Source of the DNA: Pyricularia pennisetigena
Lineage: Eukaryota > Ascomycota > Sordariomycetes > Magnaporthales > Pyriculariaceae
DNA length: 64,000 bases
NCBI RefSeq assembly: GCF_004337985.1
Contig: NW_021940920.1
Location: 1,162,549-1,226,548, forward strand
Reading direction: 5' to 3'
The stretch's first letter is position 1. Each line of letters opens with the position of its first letter. The notes below the pieces were generated by a model. That model searched no databases, had not been told where the DNA came from, and was given only the letters and a program-made list of their open reading frames with translations. Positions 33,101-45,062 of this stretch are shown here, in pieces. Both the position numbers and the translations under genes were made by a program.

Positions 33101-36100
33101 GATGATGCGCATCCAGCAGACCTTGGAGAGCGAGCGAGCATTGGCGCTGGACAAGGAAGAGATTTTCAAGCGCCTGCAGCTCCGTGAGGTTGAGCTCGAG
33201 GAGAAGCTTTCTGGCGCTATTGAAGATCAGGAGCGTCTTGAGGACCAGCTGGACAGCCTACTTGATGCCAAGAAGCTTGCCGAAGAGCAGGTCGAAAAGT
33301 ACCGGACACAATTAGAGCAGGCAGCTTCGCTGATAAGCAAGCTTGAGGAAGAAAAGACGGAACTTGGCGATCGGCTATCGGCTCTAGAGGAAGAGATGCG
33401 GGAGATGTCACAGCGCCAGTCACAACGGAGCGCCGAGGAAGAGGCTCTGCATGATGAGATCAAGATGTTGCAGAGCCAGCTTTCTCTCAAAGATCGCAAG
33501 GCGCGTGACCTCGAGGGCAAGCTGTTGAAAATTGACCAGGACGCCGAGGTCAAACTCGTGGCTGCCCAGAAGGAGCTCCAGACATTCAAGAGTCGGGAGC
33601 AGCGTCTCATTTCCGAAAACCGGGACGCACAGCAGCAGCTCTCGAAGCTGTCCAAGACTTCAACTGACTATGAGGATCTCGTCCGCAAGAAGGAGAGTGA
33701 GCTTGCTCTCCTGCGCAGCGACAACAAAAAGTACGAGATGGAGCATCGGTCGTTTGAGGAGCAGAAGAAAACGCTGGCAGCTGAAAAAGAAAAGGCGGCC
33801 AGTCGTCTCCGAGAAGTGCAGGCCGAGATCTCAGCCCTCAAGTCACAACAGTCGCAGCTCCAGCGTGAGGCCGACGATGCTAAGAAACTGCTTGAAGCGC
33901 GTCTTTCCGAGGATGCCCAAGCGGACCAGAACCGCCAGGTGCTCGAAGGCCAAATCAAAGACCTCAAAGACGAACTGTACAAGACGCAGATGGACCTTAG
34001 CCGTGAGCGTCAGTCCCGCGACGATGTGCTCCTCCTGGGCGAGCACGAATACCAAAAGCTGCAGGAGGAGTACGAACGCCTCAACGAGTCGAAGATCACG
34101 ATCGAGAAGGAGCTATATGCGCAGCAAGACACCCTGCGTCGTACCATGGAGGCGCGTGCGACGGCCGAAAAAGAGCGTGACGAGGCTCGCGATGAGATCA
34201 GGAAACTTCGCGCCGCCAAGCTCCAGGCCGAGGAGGCTCGTCGTGAAGCTGAGAATGCTGGCGAACGTGCGGCTCTCAAGATTGCCAGGGAACGTGAAAC
34301 AAGCCTCAGGAAGGACTTGGACGCTGCCCAAGAACGGCTCAAGTGGTTTGAGGACGAGTGTGCCAAACTTAACCACCAGGTGGAAGATCTGAACAAGCTG
34401 ATCTTGTCCTCTGGCGAGTTCGGTCTGAGGAATGATCAGGAGAAGGAGCGCATGCAACGGGAGCTCACTACGGTCAAAGGTCGACTTATGGCGTCAGAAA
34501 ATGACAATCGGGCTCTCCTCAACAAACTACAGCAAAAAGGCCTGGAGATTGCGCGATCAACGTCGAGGGCCAGCGAGGCATCTCGTGGCCAAGTCACGGC
34601 GTTGACGAGGGAGAAGGCCAGAGTAGAGGAGCAGAACGTCAAGCTGAACAAGCAGCTCGGCGACGCTCAGCTTACCATTGCGGCTCTCGAGAAGAAGGCC
34701 GAGAAGCTGCAGCTAAACCTGGAAGATCTCAATCTTGAAGTCTCCCGCGAGACAAAGGCTAGCCGCAACGCCGAGAAGACTTCGTCAAACTTTACCGCTC
34801 AGCTGGCAGAAGCAAACCGCACCATCGAGTCGGAGCGTCAGTTGAAGACACAAGCACAGAGTACAGTCCGCACTCTGCAGACGACTCTGGACTCTAGAGA
34901 CAAAGAACTTGTGGAGCTTCGGGCCCAGATGCTGAGCATTCTCAAGACTGTCGACCCCGATGCCTTGCCCGCTATTGCTCCGGACAACAACAAGAACGAG
35001 ATGTTCATAGCCAAGAACTATGATCTCGCCCGCAAAGTAGAGGAGCTACAGCAGAGTCTTCGGGTGCAGACAGCTGCTCGTCAAACTGCCGAGAACCAAG
35101 TTGCAGAGCTCCGAGCTCAAAAGCACGACTCGCCACGCCCACGTCTGGAAGAGATCAACCCCAACGAGGCTCCGTTCAACGTTTCCCCGACACAGAGAAA
35201 GTCCAAGATTAATGGACGTCACTATTCAACTGCTTCGACACCGCCGCGTCGCTTGAATGCCGCGGATGGCGACCACTCGCACGATTCTGTGCGCTCTGAC
35301 CGCACCGCCGACGTCCTCAGCTTCAACAACCGCCAGGATCTCAAGACCGAGGTTGAGGAGCTACAGAACCAGCTTCAGCTTTCCGAGATGAAGAATCGTC
35401 ACCTCGAAAGCCAGCTGGAACGGGTGACTCCAGGGCCCGACGCCGCCTATGGCGAGGAAAGCCCGAGCGCGCGCCGTCGGGCGCAAAAGCTCGAACAGGC
35501 CAACAGTCGACTCCAGGATATGCTAGACGACTCCTCTAAGAAGGTTTCGGCGTTGGAAAAGACTGTTCGCACAGGGGAGCTTTCACTGCGGGACATTCAA
35601 ACAAGGTCGCACGAGGAGATTCTCGATCTGCTTAATAGCCAGGAGGAGTCACGTCGGTCATTGCTGCTTAGTCACAGGGACGCTGTGGCCGAGCTCACGG
35701 ATATCAAGGAACACTTTGAAAAGATGAGGCATGATCGGGCCAAGGTCGAGGTTGATCTCCGCGACGCCAGGTCAGAATTGCAAGACATTTCACTGGCACG
35801 AGACCAAGAGGCCGCCAGCCGTAGTCAACTCCTGCAGGAGTTTGCCGACCTCCAGATCAGGCTTGATGCCGAGACTTCCAAGCTCGCCGACGTGACAGCC
35901 AACCTTAATCTGTACAAGAGTCGGGCAGATGAGTACTTTAGCAAGCTGGAACAGGCAGAGATTGCCGTGCTCAAGGCGAATCGCGCGGAGCAATTTGCCC
36001 GCAGCCAGGCTCGCGAGGCCGAGGACACTTGTGCCGAGGTCATGTCAGAGCGCCAGCGTATGGACGCCGCTGTCGAGGACCTCCAGCGGCAGAACCAGCG

Positions 36101-37503
36101 GCTTGAGGAGAAACTCGAGGACTTGTCAACGGATCTCGAGGCGGCAACGCAGGCCAAGCGACGTCTGCAGCACGAACTCGAGGACTACCGCGCACAGCGG
36201 GCCAACGACATCGAAGACAAGGAGTCGAGCATGGAGCAGACGCGCAAAAAGTATCAGGCGGAATTCGCCACGCTCACTAAGGAGCTGGACCTGGCTCGCG
36301 AAGAGCGCCTGTTCAAACAAGCCGAGGTGGTGCGGCTGCGCGAGGAGTTGGACGAACTTCGGTCCAAGTGGGACGACGAGGTTCTCAACAGCTCGACGTG
36401 GTCCAAGGAGAAGACAAGGCTCGAGGCAACGCTTGCGGATGTTGTGGCCAGCCGCGACGAGGCCGTTGGCGCGCACAACGAGGCCCAGGGCAAGATTGTC
36501 AACCTTCTCTCACAGGTGCGCACGTTACGGGCCAATGTCGACGAGGCATCGGCCGAGCGCGACGCGCTCCTGCGCGAGAAGCGCGGCCTCGAGTCTCGGC
36601 TCGAGGAGGCCAAGGCTGGGCTGGAGGAACTGTCCAAGGCAGGTGAGAGCCCGAGCCTGCGCAACGCAGCAGGGATGGACAAGGAGATTCTCGAGCTCAA
36701 GTCGAGCCTGGCACACCATGAGGACGTGGCCTCGGCGGCGGTGGAGAAGATGCGGAGGGCCGAAGCGCTCGCAGCCGAGGTGCAAAAGGACATGGCGGCG
36801 GAGCGGGACAACGCAGCCAAGTTGCAAAAGGAGAAGACAGCTCTCGAGAAGGCGCTGTCGGAGGAGAAGGTGAAGTTGGTCAACCTCGAGACCAAGGTCT
36901 ACCCGAGTGCTGGGCAGGTCAAGTTCTTGAACACCAGAATTGAAGAGGTGAGTTTATACGCAACTGGACACATTATAAGAGATATCGCTGACATTTTGAC
37001 CCCTTACACAGCTCGAAAAACAACTACAGGCTCAAGAAGAGCAGCACAACAAGTCTCAGCGGTCGGTGCGTAACGTGGACCGGACGGTGAAGGATCTGCA
37101 GTCGCAAATAGAGCGTAAGGACAAGCAGAATGGGCAGCTACAGGACGACCTGACGCGGATGCGCGACAAGGCAGACAAGCTGCTCAAGACCATTGACGAG
37201 TTGCAGGCGGCCGACTCGACGGCTCAGCTCAATGCCAGACGGGCGGAGCGCGAGCTGCGGGAGGAGAAGGAAAAGACCATGCGCCTGGAGCGCGAGCTCG
37301 AGAGCTGGAAGGCCTCAGCGCCGAGGCCGAGCAGCAGCAGCGTTTCGGGCTACGGGAGCCTGAGGAGGGGCCCCAATGGTACCATCAGCTCGAGGAGTGG
37401 GTTGGGAAGTCTGGAGGGGGTGGATGAGTTCGGGGGAGTGGAGATCCCGAAGCGGAAGAGCAGCATTAGTAGGACTCCTAGTCTGACCAAGGGGTTCTTG
37501 TGA
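30119..37503 (+). CDS. myo2: Conventional (class II) myosin heavy chain, 3 exons
   Basis: A predicted 2409-residue class II myosin, the actin motor of contractile-ring cytokinesis and septation. Exons are 30119-30559, 30651-36947 and 37012-37503, totalling 2410 codons with the stop. A Ser/Thr-rich N-terminus is followed by a myosin SH3-like segment (YVWLKDPQTAFVKGWV). The motor has P-loop GESGAGKT near residue 258, switch I NNNSSRFGK near 318 and switch II DIAGFE near 548. Actin-binding sequence HFVRCILPN follows. One or two IQ-like helices (VARGFMQRRIAYKRL, ATRVIQRN) lead to a coiled coil from about residue 930 nearly to the end, interrupted by a Pro/Ser-rich hinge near 1640-1690. The tail ends in a Ser/Gly-rich region. 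Length and tail match filamentous-fungal myosin II rather than class V, as no globular cargo domain is present. Confidence 0.93.
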
Positions 37504-37522
37504 TGTTGACAGTGTGATGGAT

Positions 37523-37556
<34 letters not shown>

Positions 37557-37875
37557 TGTTTTCTCGAGAAAACGAGGGTGCATTTGTAATATTCCGGAGG
37601 GTGTTGGTTTGCATATTTGGAAAGGGGGGGCAACTTTGGCTTTGTGGCGGGGACAAGAGCTTGGGCTTTCTTGTTCTTCTATCAACTACTGGATTTGGTG
37701 CTCTCATGGGGTGTCTTTTTGTGAGTTTGGTGGCATTTTCACTGGAATGGTTTATCTTTTGTTTCGGTGTCGAATATAGTCTACCCTCTATGCCGTTTTA
37801 TTTAATAAGGCGTGGGCAAGCAGGCAAGCATATTCAGAGTCATGAATGAGTTTTGTTGTTGCAAAAACCCCAACC
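37504..37875. other. Myosin 3' flank up to the gap
   Basis: Probably the myosin 3' UTR. It contains a 32-nt poly-T tract at 37524-37555 and then T/G-rich sequence up to the gap. No gene was seen. Confidence 0.6.
37524..37555. repeat. Poly-T tract of 32 nt
   Basis: An uninterrupted run of 32 T, 21 bp after the myosin stop codon. Confidence 0.9.
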
Positions 37876-38523
37876 NNNNNNNNNNNNNNNNNNNNNNNNN
37901 NNNNNNNNNNNNNNNNNNNNNNNNNNNNNNNNNNNNNNNNNNNNNNNNNNNNNNNNNNNNNNNNNNNNNNNNNNNNNNNNNNNNNNNNNNNNNNNNNNNN
38001 NNNNNNNNNNNNNNNNNNNNNNNNNNNNNNNNNNNNNNNNNNNNNNNNNNNNNNNNNNNNNNNNNNNNNNNNNNNNNNNNNNNNNNNNNNNNNNNNNNNN
38101 NNNNNNNNNNNNNNNNNNNNNNNNNNNNNNNNNNNNNNNNNNNNNNNNNNNNNNNNNNNNNNNNNNNNNNNNNNNNNNNNNNNNNNNNNNNNNNNNNNNN
38201 NNNNNNNNNNNNNNNNNNNNNNNNNNNNNNNNNNNNNNNNNNNNNNNNNNNNNNNNNNNNNNNNNNNNNNNNNNNNNNNNNNNNNNNNNNNNNNNNNNNN
38301 NNNNNNNNNNNNNNNNNNNNNNNNNNNNNNNNNNNNNNNNNNNNNNNNNNNNNNNNNNNNNNNNNNNNNNNNNNNNNNNNNNNNNNNNNNNNNNNNNNNN
38401 NNNNNNNNNNNNNNNNNNNNNNNNNNNNNNNNNNNNNNNNNNNNNNNNNNNNNNNNNNNNNNNNNNNNNNNNNNNNNNNNNNNNNNNNNNNNNNNNNNNN
38501 NNNNNNNNNNNNNNNNNNNNNNN
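37876..38523. other. Assembly gap (648 N)
   Basis: A run of 648 unknown bases. Sequence resumes inside a T-rich stretch, suggesting low-complexity sequence caused the break. Confidence 1.
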
Positions 38524-39486
38524 TTTTTTTTCTGCTTTCTTTCCCTTTTTACTAGGGCGAAGGACTTGTGATTGGTATGGTGACTACAAGGGAGGAAGAG
38601 GAAGAAAAAAAGAGAGAGAGAGAAGAAGAGTTGTTCATTTGTTTCTTGAGCGTTTGAATTTGGTGAGTGGTTTTGTTCCAAGTCAAGCAAGGGATGCGCT
38701 CTTTTGTTCAGTCCTAAACAGTACTTGGATATGTTTGGCTGCGGGCCACAAAGATCATCCGAAACAGGACGCATATTGATAGTTGATGGTTTGTAAATGC
38801 TCGAAAAAGCAAAATACCCCAAATCGACCGTCATACCATAGGAGAGCGAATCTACTACCGGAGCAGATAGCCTGAGCTTGGTTCTGCCCGATTTGCGAAC
38901 CACTTTAGTCATCTCTGGTTCACAATATCAGTGTTCCTCAACTTGATTTGGTCTGGTCAATTGGACCGAGGCATAACATTGTGCAGGATCTTGACAATCA
39001 AAGAATAAGAATGCCTTCTTTTTTTTTTGCTTCTGGGACTCCCCTTGACCCAAACAAGGTTTTGTGTTGGTCTTTTATTCTACGGCCACGGCACGATTCC
39101 GGGGTCTGATGACGCCTCTTGGCTTGTGCTTCCCTGCGGTGCAAAGAGAAATGAATGTTGAATAAACGCGCCTCGGGGGTTGCCTTCGCAACACAATGGA
39201 AAAAACCGCAGCCTTACATCAAAGGAAAATCGTGCTCCCGCTGCGCCTCTTGATCACTCCCGTTGACGGAACCGTTTGGGGGGGTTAACAGAGATGAAAG
39301 GGCTTTTGTCAAGGGTGATGGGTATAACTCAAGGACGCTTGTCCTAGACATATGCCAGACTCTTCCCATGTCTTTGCCTGATCAGACCAGTAACCAGCAC
39401 CAAGCAGCCAGCAGCCAGTAACTAGCAACCAGCAACCAGCAGCTCGAAGTAACTCCAAACAAGAACAACAAACGCATCAACAACCC
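38524..39486. other. Intergenic region, promoter of the Arg/Tyr-rich orphan
   Basis: No gene recognised. Just before the ATG at 39487 is a run of imperfect CAGCAAC/CAGCAGC units at about 39390-39445, then a CAA-rich leader typical of fungal 5' UTRs. Confidence 0.5.
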
Positions 39487-40498
39487 ATGTCAAGGTACAT
39501 ATACTCAAGCACCTCTTCATACTGGAGAGACTACGACGACCGTGGCGGATACGATAGTGACGAGCATCGCAGACACAGAGATTCGAACCGGCGCCGCCGA
39601 GACAAAGACCAAGATGCCCGGCGTCGTGACCACTCCGACTTTCATCGTGACCCGCTGGGGGTGATGGCTGAAGGAATCGGCAAGTTTGTCAAGAAGTCGT
39701 TTGGAGTGGGCGACAGCAGTCGATCGAAGAAAGGGCCCATTTCGTGGGCGTATGGTGGATATGCGACATCCAAATCCGATGTAAGCCACCTTGCATCTTG
39801 CTTCCCATCCTTGGATGTAAACTTGATTGATATAGCTGACATGTGGAACCCTGCTGCAGCTTTCCGGCCGGAGACACGAGGACGACTGCAAAGACCGCGC
39901 CAGGGCCTCCAGGCGGTCGTCGAGGGAGTATGCATACCATGACGATGTATATGGATACCCTTGGCGATCTACTGACCGAATTAGTAGACCGTGGTCGCAG
40001 TACGGAGAATATCATCACCACCAACAGTACCACTGGGTCGACAACCAGTATGGATACCCCACCGCCGCGACAAACCGTACATCGCGAATGTGTTCAACTT
40101 CGCATGCCTGGATGCCTCAGATGTCGGGTGGGTATTACCATAGTTACTGGCGGCCATCGAGGGGCGAGCCAGAGTACTACTTTGACAAGGAACGGAGACG
40201 CAGGGAGAAGACACAGACGCCGCCGGTAGGTACGGACGGTCGATATACGCAGTCTGGATCGAAACACAGTTCCTCTAGAGCTAAGAGAAGGTCGACGTCC
40301 TCAACCAAGGCTGAGATGCCGCCGATGCAAGCCGACGGACAGCAGTCGGGATCCAGATACCGTTATTACAGGGTGAAGCACGGAGCTAGATTTCCGACCG
40401 AGACAGAGCAGCCGATACCGATGACGCCGACGACACCGACGACGCCAAAGAAGGTGCGGTTTGAGGGCATCCATGTGCACTCAGATCTCTCGGATTAG
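39487..40498 (+). CDS. Arg/Tyr/Ser-rich orphan protein, 2 exons
   Basis: A predicted 310-residue protein of unknown function. Exons are 39487-39780 and 39860-40498, with a GTAAGC donor, a CTGCAG acceptor and phase 0. The first 60 residues are dense in Arg, Asp, Tyr and Ser (RRHRDSNRRRRDKDQDARRR), resembling low-complexity RNA-associated tails. A short amphipathic element follows (GVMAEGIGKFVKKSFGVG). Exon 2 is rich in Tyr, His, Gln and Trp. The C-terminus is Thr/Pro-rich with PMTPTTPTTPKKVRF, possible proline-directed phosphosites. No folded domain, signal peptide or membrane span was recognised. Continuity of composition across the junction supports the splice. The role is not assigned. Confidence 0.72.
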
Positions 40499-41042
40499 TC
40501 AGTCGAAGGTGATTAGCTACAGCGACTTTGCATGGTGTATGATGGTTGGCTTCTGGGTTTCCTTTGTTGTTTGCTTGAATTTTGTTTGAATTTTGCTCGA
40601 ATATTGCTCGAATTTTGCTTGAATAGATCAGTTAAGGACCTAAATAGATAGGCAGTGTTTTCAAAAGGGGTTTGTTTCTTGGGCAAATTGTACTTAGCCA
40701 AACCCACCAAATGAAATGATTCAGAATGAACAATGAGTAATTGACGACAATGAAAACCAAACAGTCACACCGGTTGCAGGCTTGCAATTGAACCCATGCG
40801 CCAGATTATCGATAACAGAATTGGTACAGTACAGTACATATGCGCCCGTTGTGCCCCACTAGGCAACATCGTCATCGCCCCTCAACAACCAACTTAAAAA
40901 GACGTGACCCCAATGCGATCACATTTGGTGTTCTAGAGGTTCGCACAAGTTGAAGTTTGCATTTGCCCCATTTCGATACCCGGTGTATTGCGTGTCATAT
41001 TTTCCCGTCTGCCTGTCGTTCTATCCTTTGTCAACTCTCACA
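40499..41042. other. Intergenic region between the orphan and VMS1
   Basis: 3' flank of the orphan gene and promoter of the VMS1-like gene, both on the + strand. It holds a short 11-bp tandem repeat; no gene is visible. The VMS1 frame is open upstream to 40950, but that part lacks an ATG before 41043. Confidence 0.55.
40573..40625. repeat. 11-bp imperfect tandem repeat, about 5 units
   Basis: Five successive units near the consensus GCTTGAATTTT, varying as GTTTGAATTTT, GCTCGAATATT and GCTCGAATTTT. They sit 75 bp after the orphan gene stop, probably in its 3' UTR. Confidence 0.85.
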
Positions 41043-43013
41043 ATGCCTCCACAAGAAGACGCCCTTTTGCGGCGCCCACTCTACGTCTACGACCTGCCTC
41101 CTGAGGTACTCAGCTCACTCACTCTCAAGACCGACGCCGACGCATCCAACGAGTCAGAAGCCGAGACTGCCATCCCGGGCGAATCGCGACCTCAAACGCC
41201 AGAAAGTACCGGAAACAGCTCCGCCTTGGTGGGATCCCAAGCTTGCTCACTTTGCGGTCTATCCTTTGACAGCCTCGAGGAGCAACGAAGCCACCTCAAA
41301 TCTGACTGGCACCACTACAACTTGAAGCAGAAGCTGCGCGGACTCAAGCCGGTCTCTGAACTAGAGTTTGAGAAGCTCATCGGTGACCTGGATGAGAGTC
41401 TGTCGGGAGAGGATGACTCTTCGGAGGACGAAGACGAACAAGCCAAGGGTGACTCGACGCTCGTCACGCTGCTAAAGAAACAAGCAAATATTGTGGACAA
41501 GAGCAGGAGAGATACAAATGCTGAGGAAGAAGCCGAAAGCTCAAAGAACCCGCGCGGATCCGGCAAACCACCCTTAATATGGTTCACCTCCCCGCAGCTG
41601 CCAGAAAACCACTACTATGGAATCTACAGAGCAATATTCACAAATGAGGAGCTGGCAACAGAAGACAAGATCCTAGATGCCGTCAAGTCCCGTCAGCTCG
41701 ACCCAATATCCATGCCCAAACCACTCACAAATAAGGACGGCACCATGGGTCCATCTGCATCCTCCTACACCGGGCGACACATCTTCATGTGCATGATCGG
41801 CGGTGGCCATTTTGCCGCCATGGTGGTCTCTCTCGCGCCCAAAAAGTCCAAGTCTTCTGCCCCACTGAACCGCGAGGCGACCGTTCTCGCCCACAAGACC
41901 TTTCACCGTTACACGACACGTCGCAAGCAGGGTGGTTCGCAGTCGGCCAACGACAACGCCAAGGGAACCGCGCACTCGGCCGGCTCGTCGCTGCGGCGGT
42001 ACAACGAGCAGGCCCTGGTGGAAGACGTGCGGAACCTGCTCGCGGACTGGAGGGGTCTGCTCGATACGGCCGATCTGCTCTTTGTACGCGCCACCGGCGT
42101 CACGAACAGGAGGACCTTGTTCGGGCCGTACGAGGGCCAGGTGCTGAGGGCAAACGACCCAAGGCTCAGGGGGTTTCCGTTCAGCACGAAAAGGGCGACG
42201 CAAAATGAGCTCATGCGGTCATTTATTGAGCTCACGAGGCTCAAAGTCCGGGAGATCCTCCCTGTGGTTGAGGAGCCGCCGAAACCGGAACAGACGCAAG
42301 CCCAGGCACCCAAACGGGCCCCTGGCAAGAAGCTTAGCGAAGAAGAGGAGACGGCACAGCTTCACACTCAACAGATGCAGGCCCTCATCCGACGATCCAA
42401 ACTCCCCTCCCTGCTGACCTACATCAAAAACAACAACCTGACCCCCGACTTCCGCTTCCACCCGCCAGAGACGCAGCAGAACCACCACGCGCCCACCCCT
42501 CTTCATCTCGCCGCCTCGCTCAACTCGGCAACGCTTGCACACGGCCTGCTGGTCAGGGGCGGCGCCAACCCCACGATACAGAACGGCCAGGGCCGCACGG
42601 CCTTTGAGCTCGCGGGCGACCGGGCGACGAGAGACGCCTTTAGGGTTGCGCGGGCGGAGCTCGGAGAGGACAAGTGGGCTTGGGGTGAGGACGGCGCCAG
42701 GGTCCCGGCTGCGCTGACGCGCGCCGAGGCCGACCAACGCGAGGAGAGGGAGGCCAAGAAGGAGGCGGACAGGCGCAAGGCCGAGGAGGAGAGGCTGAAG
42801 CGGGAGGAGGCGGCATCCGGGGCCAAGAAGGGGGGTGCCAGTAGTGCAAGGAAAGGCGGTGGCTTATTGGATGGCACGGTGCCCAAGACGGCGCAGGATC
42901 GCAGAGAAGAGGAGATGAGGGGCTTGACGGCGGAGCAGAAGATGAGGATCGAGAGGGAAAGGAGAGCTCGTGCGGCCGAGGAGAGAATGAGGAGGATGCA
43001 ATCTGGGTCGTAA
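41043..43013 (+). CDS. VMS1: VMS1/ANKZF1-type peptidyl-tRNA release factor
   Basis: A predicted 656-residue homologue of Vms1/ANKZF1. This factor frees stalled nascent chains from 60S peptidyl-tRNA in ribosome quality control and works with Cdc48. The ATG at 41043 (MPPQEDALLRRPLYVYDLP) is the first in frame. A C2H2-type zinc finger lies at about residues 68-90 (CSLCGLSF...). An acidic linker follows. The VLRF1 domain is at about 210-380, with the catalytic GGSQ motif whose Gln is residue 300. Ankyrin-like sequence is at about 480-545 (TPLHLAASLNSATLAHGLL). The C-terminus is Arg/Glu/Ala-rich helix with AEQKMRIERERRARAAEERM, matching a Cdc48-binding VIM. No introns. All key elements are intact. 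Confidence 0.92.
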   Translation: MPPQEDALLRRPLYVYDLPPEVLSSLTLKTDADASNESEAETAIPGESRPQTPESTGNSSALVGSQACSLCGLSFDSLEEQRSHLKSDWHHYNLKQKLRGLKPVSELEFEKLIGDLDESLSGEDDSSEDEDEQAKGDSTLVTLLKKQANIVDKSRRDTNAEEEAESSKNPRGSGKPPLIWFTSPQLPENHYYGIYRAIFTNEELATEDKILDAVKSRQLDPISMPKPLTNKDGTMGPSASSYTGRHIFMCMIGGGHFAAMVVSLAPKKSKSSAPLNREATVLAHKTFHRYTTRRKQGGSQSANDNAKGTAHSAGSSLRRYNEQALVEDVRNLLADWRGLLDTADLLFVRATGVTNRRTLFGPYEGQVLRANDPRLRGFPFSTKRATQNELMRSFIELTRLKVREILPVVEEPPKPEQTQAQAPKRAPGKKLSEEEETAQLHTQQMQALIRRSKLPSLLTYIKNNNLTPDFRFHPPETQQNHHAPTPLHLAASLNSATLAHGLLVRGGANPTIQNGQGRTAFELAGDRATRDAFRVARAELGEDKWAWGEDGARVPAALTRAEADQREEREAKKEADRRKAEEERLKREEAASGAKKGGASSARKGGGLLDGTVPKTAQDRREEEMRGLTAEQKMRIERERRARAAEERMRRMQSGS

Positions 43014-43306
43014 ACTCAAAGGCAGGAACTAATATCGCAATTTCTTAGCTGCCCAGCTACCTGGATTCCGTACATGTCATATTTATCTTCTTAATTTTTT
43101 CCCCTATTGGTTTACCAAATAAATTGCATAACTAGGCTAGACGGGGTTTAGTTATTAATCAATAAGCAACAATACATATAACTGAGGTACAAAGTCCAAA
43201 AGGCTGATTAGAAGTAGTATATGTATGATCCATTCAGAAGGAGATTGTGAAAAGGAAACAAGCAGCAATCAAAATCAGGAACAGAACCAAAGGCACTGGT
43301 AGATAT

Positions 43307-43582
43307 TCAACGTAGTCGAAGAAAGTCCTGCAGTTGTCTAGCTTGCTCAGAAGGAAGACAAAACCAAAAATCAGTGGAGCGACGTTGGGCAAAATCCACT
43401 CCTTCTTCCCTCCTGGATCCCGGAATGTAATTGTCGAGGTGTGTTTCTAACGCAAGCAAATTCTTATAAGCAAAACTTCCCAGGCCAGTGAGATCATGAG
43501 GAATAACACTTATAGTCCATCCCCGCGGAGGGGGCGAACCTTGCTTGTCACCCAGCCGGGTATTCTTTTTCACATACTTCAT
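43307..43582 (-). CDS. Possible small protein or gene remnant (91 aa)
   Basis: An ATG-initiated frame of 91 codons, beginning MKYVKKNTRLGDKQG and ending in QARQLQDFLRLR. Its mixed composition, with charged and hydrophobic residues well spread and no low complexity, looks more protein-like than neighbouring frames. An in-frame stop lies just upstream; a splice acceptor could sit there, so it might be the last exon of a degraded gene. No domain, signal peptide or partner exon was recognised. Confidence 0.3.
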   Translation of the reverse strand: MKYVKKNTRLGDKQGSPPPRGWTISVIPHDLTGLGSFAYKNLLALETHLDNYIPGSRREEGVDFAQRRSTDFWFCLPSEQARQLQDFLRLR

Positions 43583-44878
43583 GACAGCTACCTAGGTGCT
43601 ATGTCCCTAGATTTGTCGACAGCAAGGCTGGCACGATGGAACGCCGCGACACGGGTCTTTAGCGGTCTGCAGAAGCTCCCTGCGAGTCGGACCGGCGGCA
43701 GCAAAGATCGCACGGCGGCACGGCTGGAATCAAGGTGGTCTGCCTTGCTGCAGCTTTGAATCTAGCCTCCTCCCGTGGGCAGCTCCACAAAGTTTGCAAC
43801 GAGCTGGATCAGAACGGTTGCGATCAGTTGGAACGACTTCGTTCGGGTATCCCCAGATCGTCACTGTCTACCGGTATACTTTTAATACAGTTCTCGATAA
43901 CATATTTGGATTGTCTCTACTGCTCCCCTCTGAACCCACCTCAGAAAATGTATTACAAATCAAGAATCCGCGTGTAAGTGCTACCACTATGCTAGAGCGT
44001 TCTGTAGCTGCCAAGTGCTTACGAGAACTTGCAATCCAGTTTCATAGGGAGAGCTCCGGAGCTCTACTTCTGGCACCAAAGAATAGCGACTGGTACGACA
44101 TCTTCTTTTTTTTTTTTTTTTCACCAAATGTAGTGTGTGATTCCACCGGGCTGCAGCCAGCCTCAAGACACACATCAAGTTTAAGAGCAGTTTGTTTACT
44201 CTAATAATGGTTTGTGCTCAATCTTGCGCTCGGATAGCGACGTCTCGATAAGTGGGCAGTAGTACCCGCAGCTGGGCAGTTTGTGAACTAACGATAAAAG
44301 GATTGAGGATTCTGTCGCCAAAACTAGTAGCGACTGGGCCTCCAAAGCAGGGGCTGATGTCGTAGGCGGTCGCATTTCGCACGCGCTTGCTAATTCTTTG
44401 AGAGAGAGACAGAGCGAGAGAGAGATATCTTTCAGTGTAGTCATACGAAATAATGGTGCTGACTCGGGAACGTAGTAGCGTCAATCGTATGTGGTGCCAT
44501 TTTCCTCGCTTGATCACTACTCCAAATTACACTTCTGCAATGCAAGCGAGCATTCTCCCACAGAGTTGCAGTCCCGTATTGGTAGCCGAAGGCAGGAAAA
44601 TACCGACTCGGTTGCCTGTGGTGACCTTTGGTGCACAGCTGAGCCAGACGAGAGACTCGGCTTCTTGTTGTCGCCGCCGCAACGTGCATGGCAGCGACGA
44701 GACGCTCATTTTTCGGGCGGACCAAGTGCACTTGGGTAGTATGTTTGATCGGATGGCCAGCAGCCAGCAGGCTGGTTATTGTGCGTTGCCTCGCTGTGGT
44801 ACGACCAAGCAGATGCATTGTTGTTTCGAAATCTTTCAACAACCAAGGCGGTAGCTTCTCAGCCTTCCGCCTCCATAC

Positions 44879-44955
44879 GGGGCCATAACTTAGTGGTAGA
44901 GTGCTCGATTATAAAGTGGTTTGAGAATGGAGCTGGCGGGGGTTCTGTGGCCGGC
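44879..44955 (+). other. tRNA-like degenerate sequence
   Basis: GGGGCCA followed by TAACTTAGTGGTAGAGTG resembles a tRNA acceptor 5' strand, box A and D-arm. A CTCGA/TTGAG pair could form an anticodon stem. No box B (GGTTCRA) follows, and the 3' strand does not close an acceptor stem, so it is not an intact tRNA. It may be a relic of a tRNA; it lies about 110 bp upstream of the real tRNA-Ala. Confidence 0.35.
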
Positions 44956-45062
44956 GTTGATGCGCTCGAGTCTTTCCCAGTTTACGGTGCGGGTGAATGA
45001 ATGCTGGATTTTGTAGTCCTACATATACTACAATTCTCTCTACTGCGTTCAACCAACAACGA

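Larger units (their letters stand above)
43014..45062. other. Intergenic region before the tRNA gene
   Basis: About 2 kb after VMS1. One minus-strand 91-codon frame (43307-43582, listed separately) is the only candidate protein. Overlapping frames of about 130 codons on both strands at 44441-44854 have no motif. A tRNA-like half lies at 44879-44955. Confidence 0.5.
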
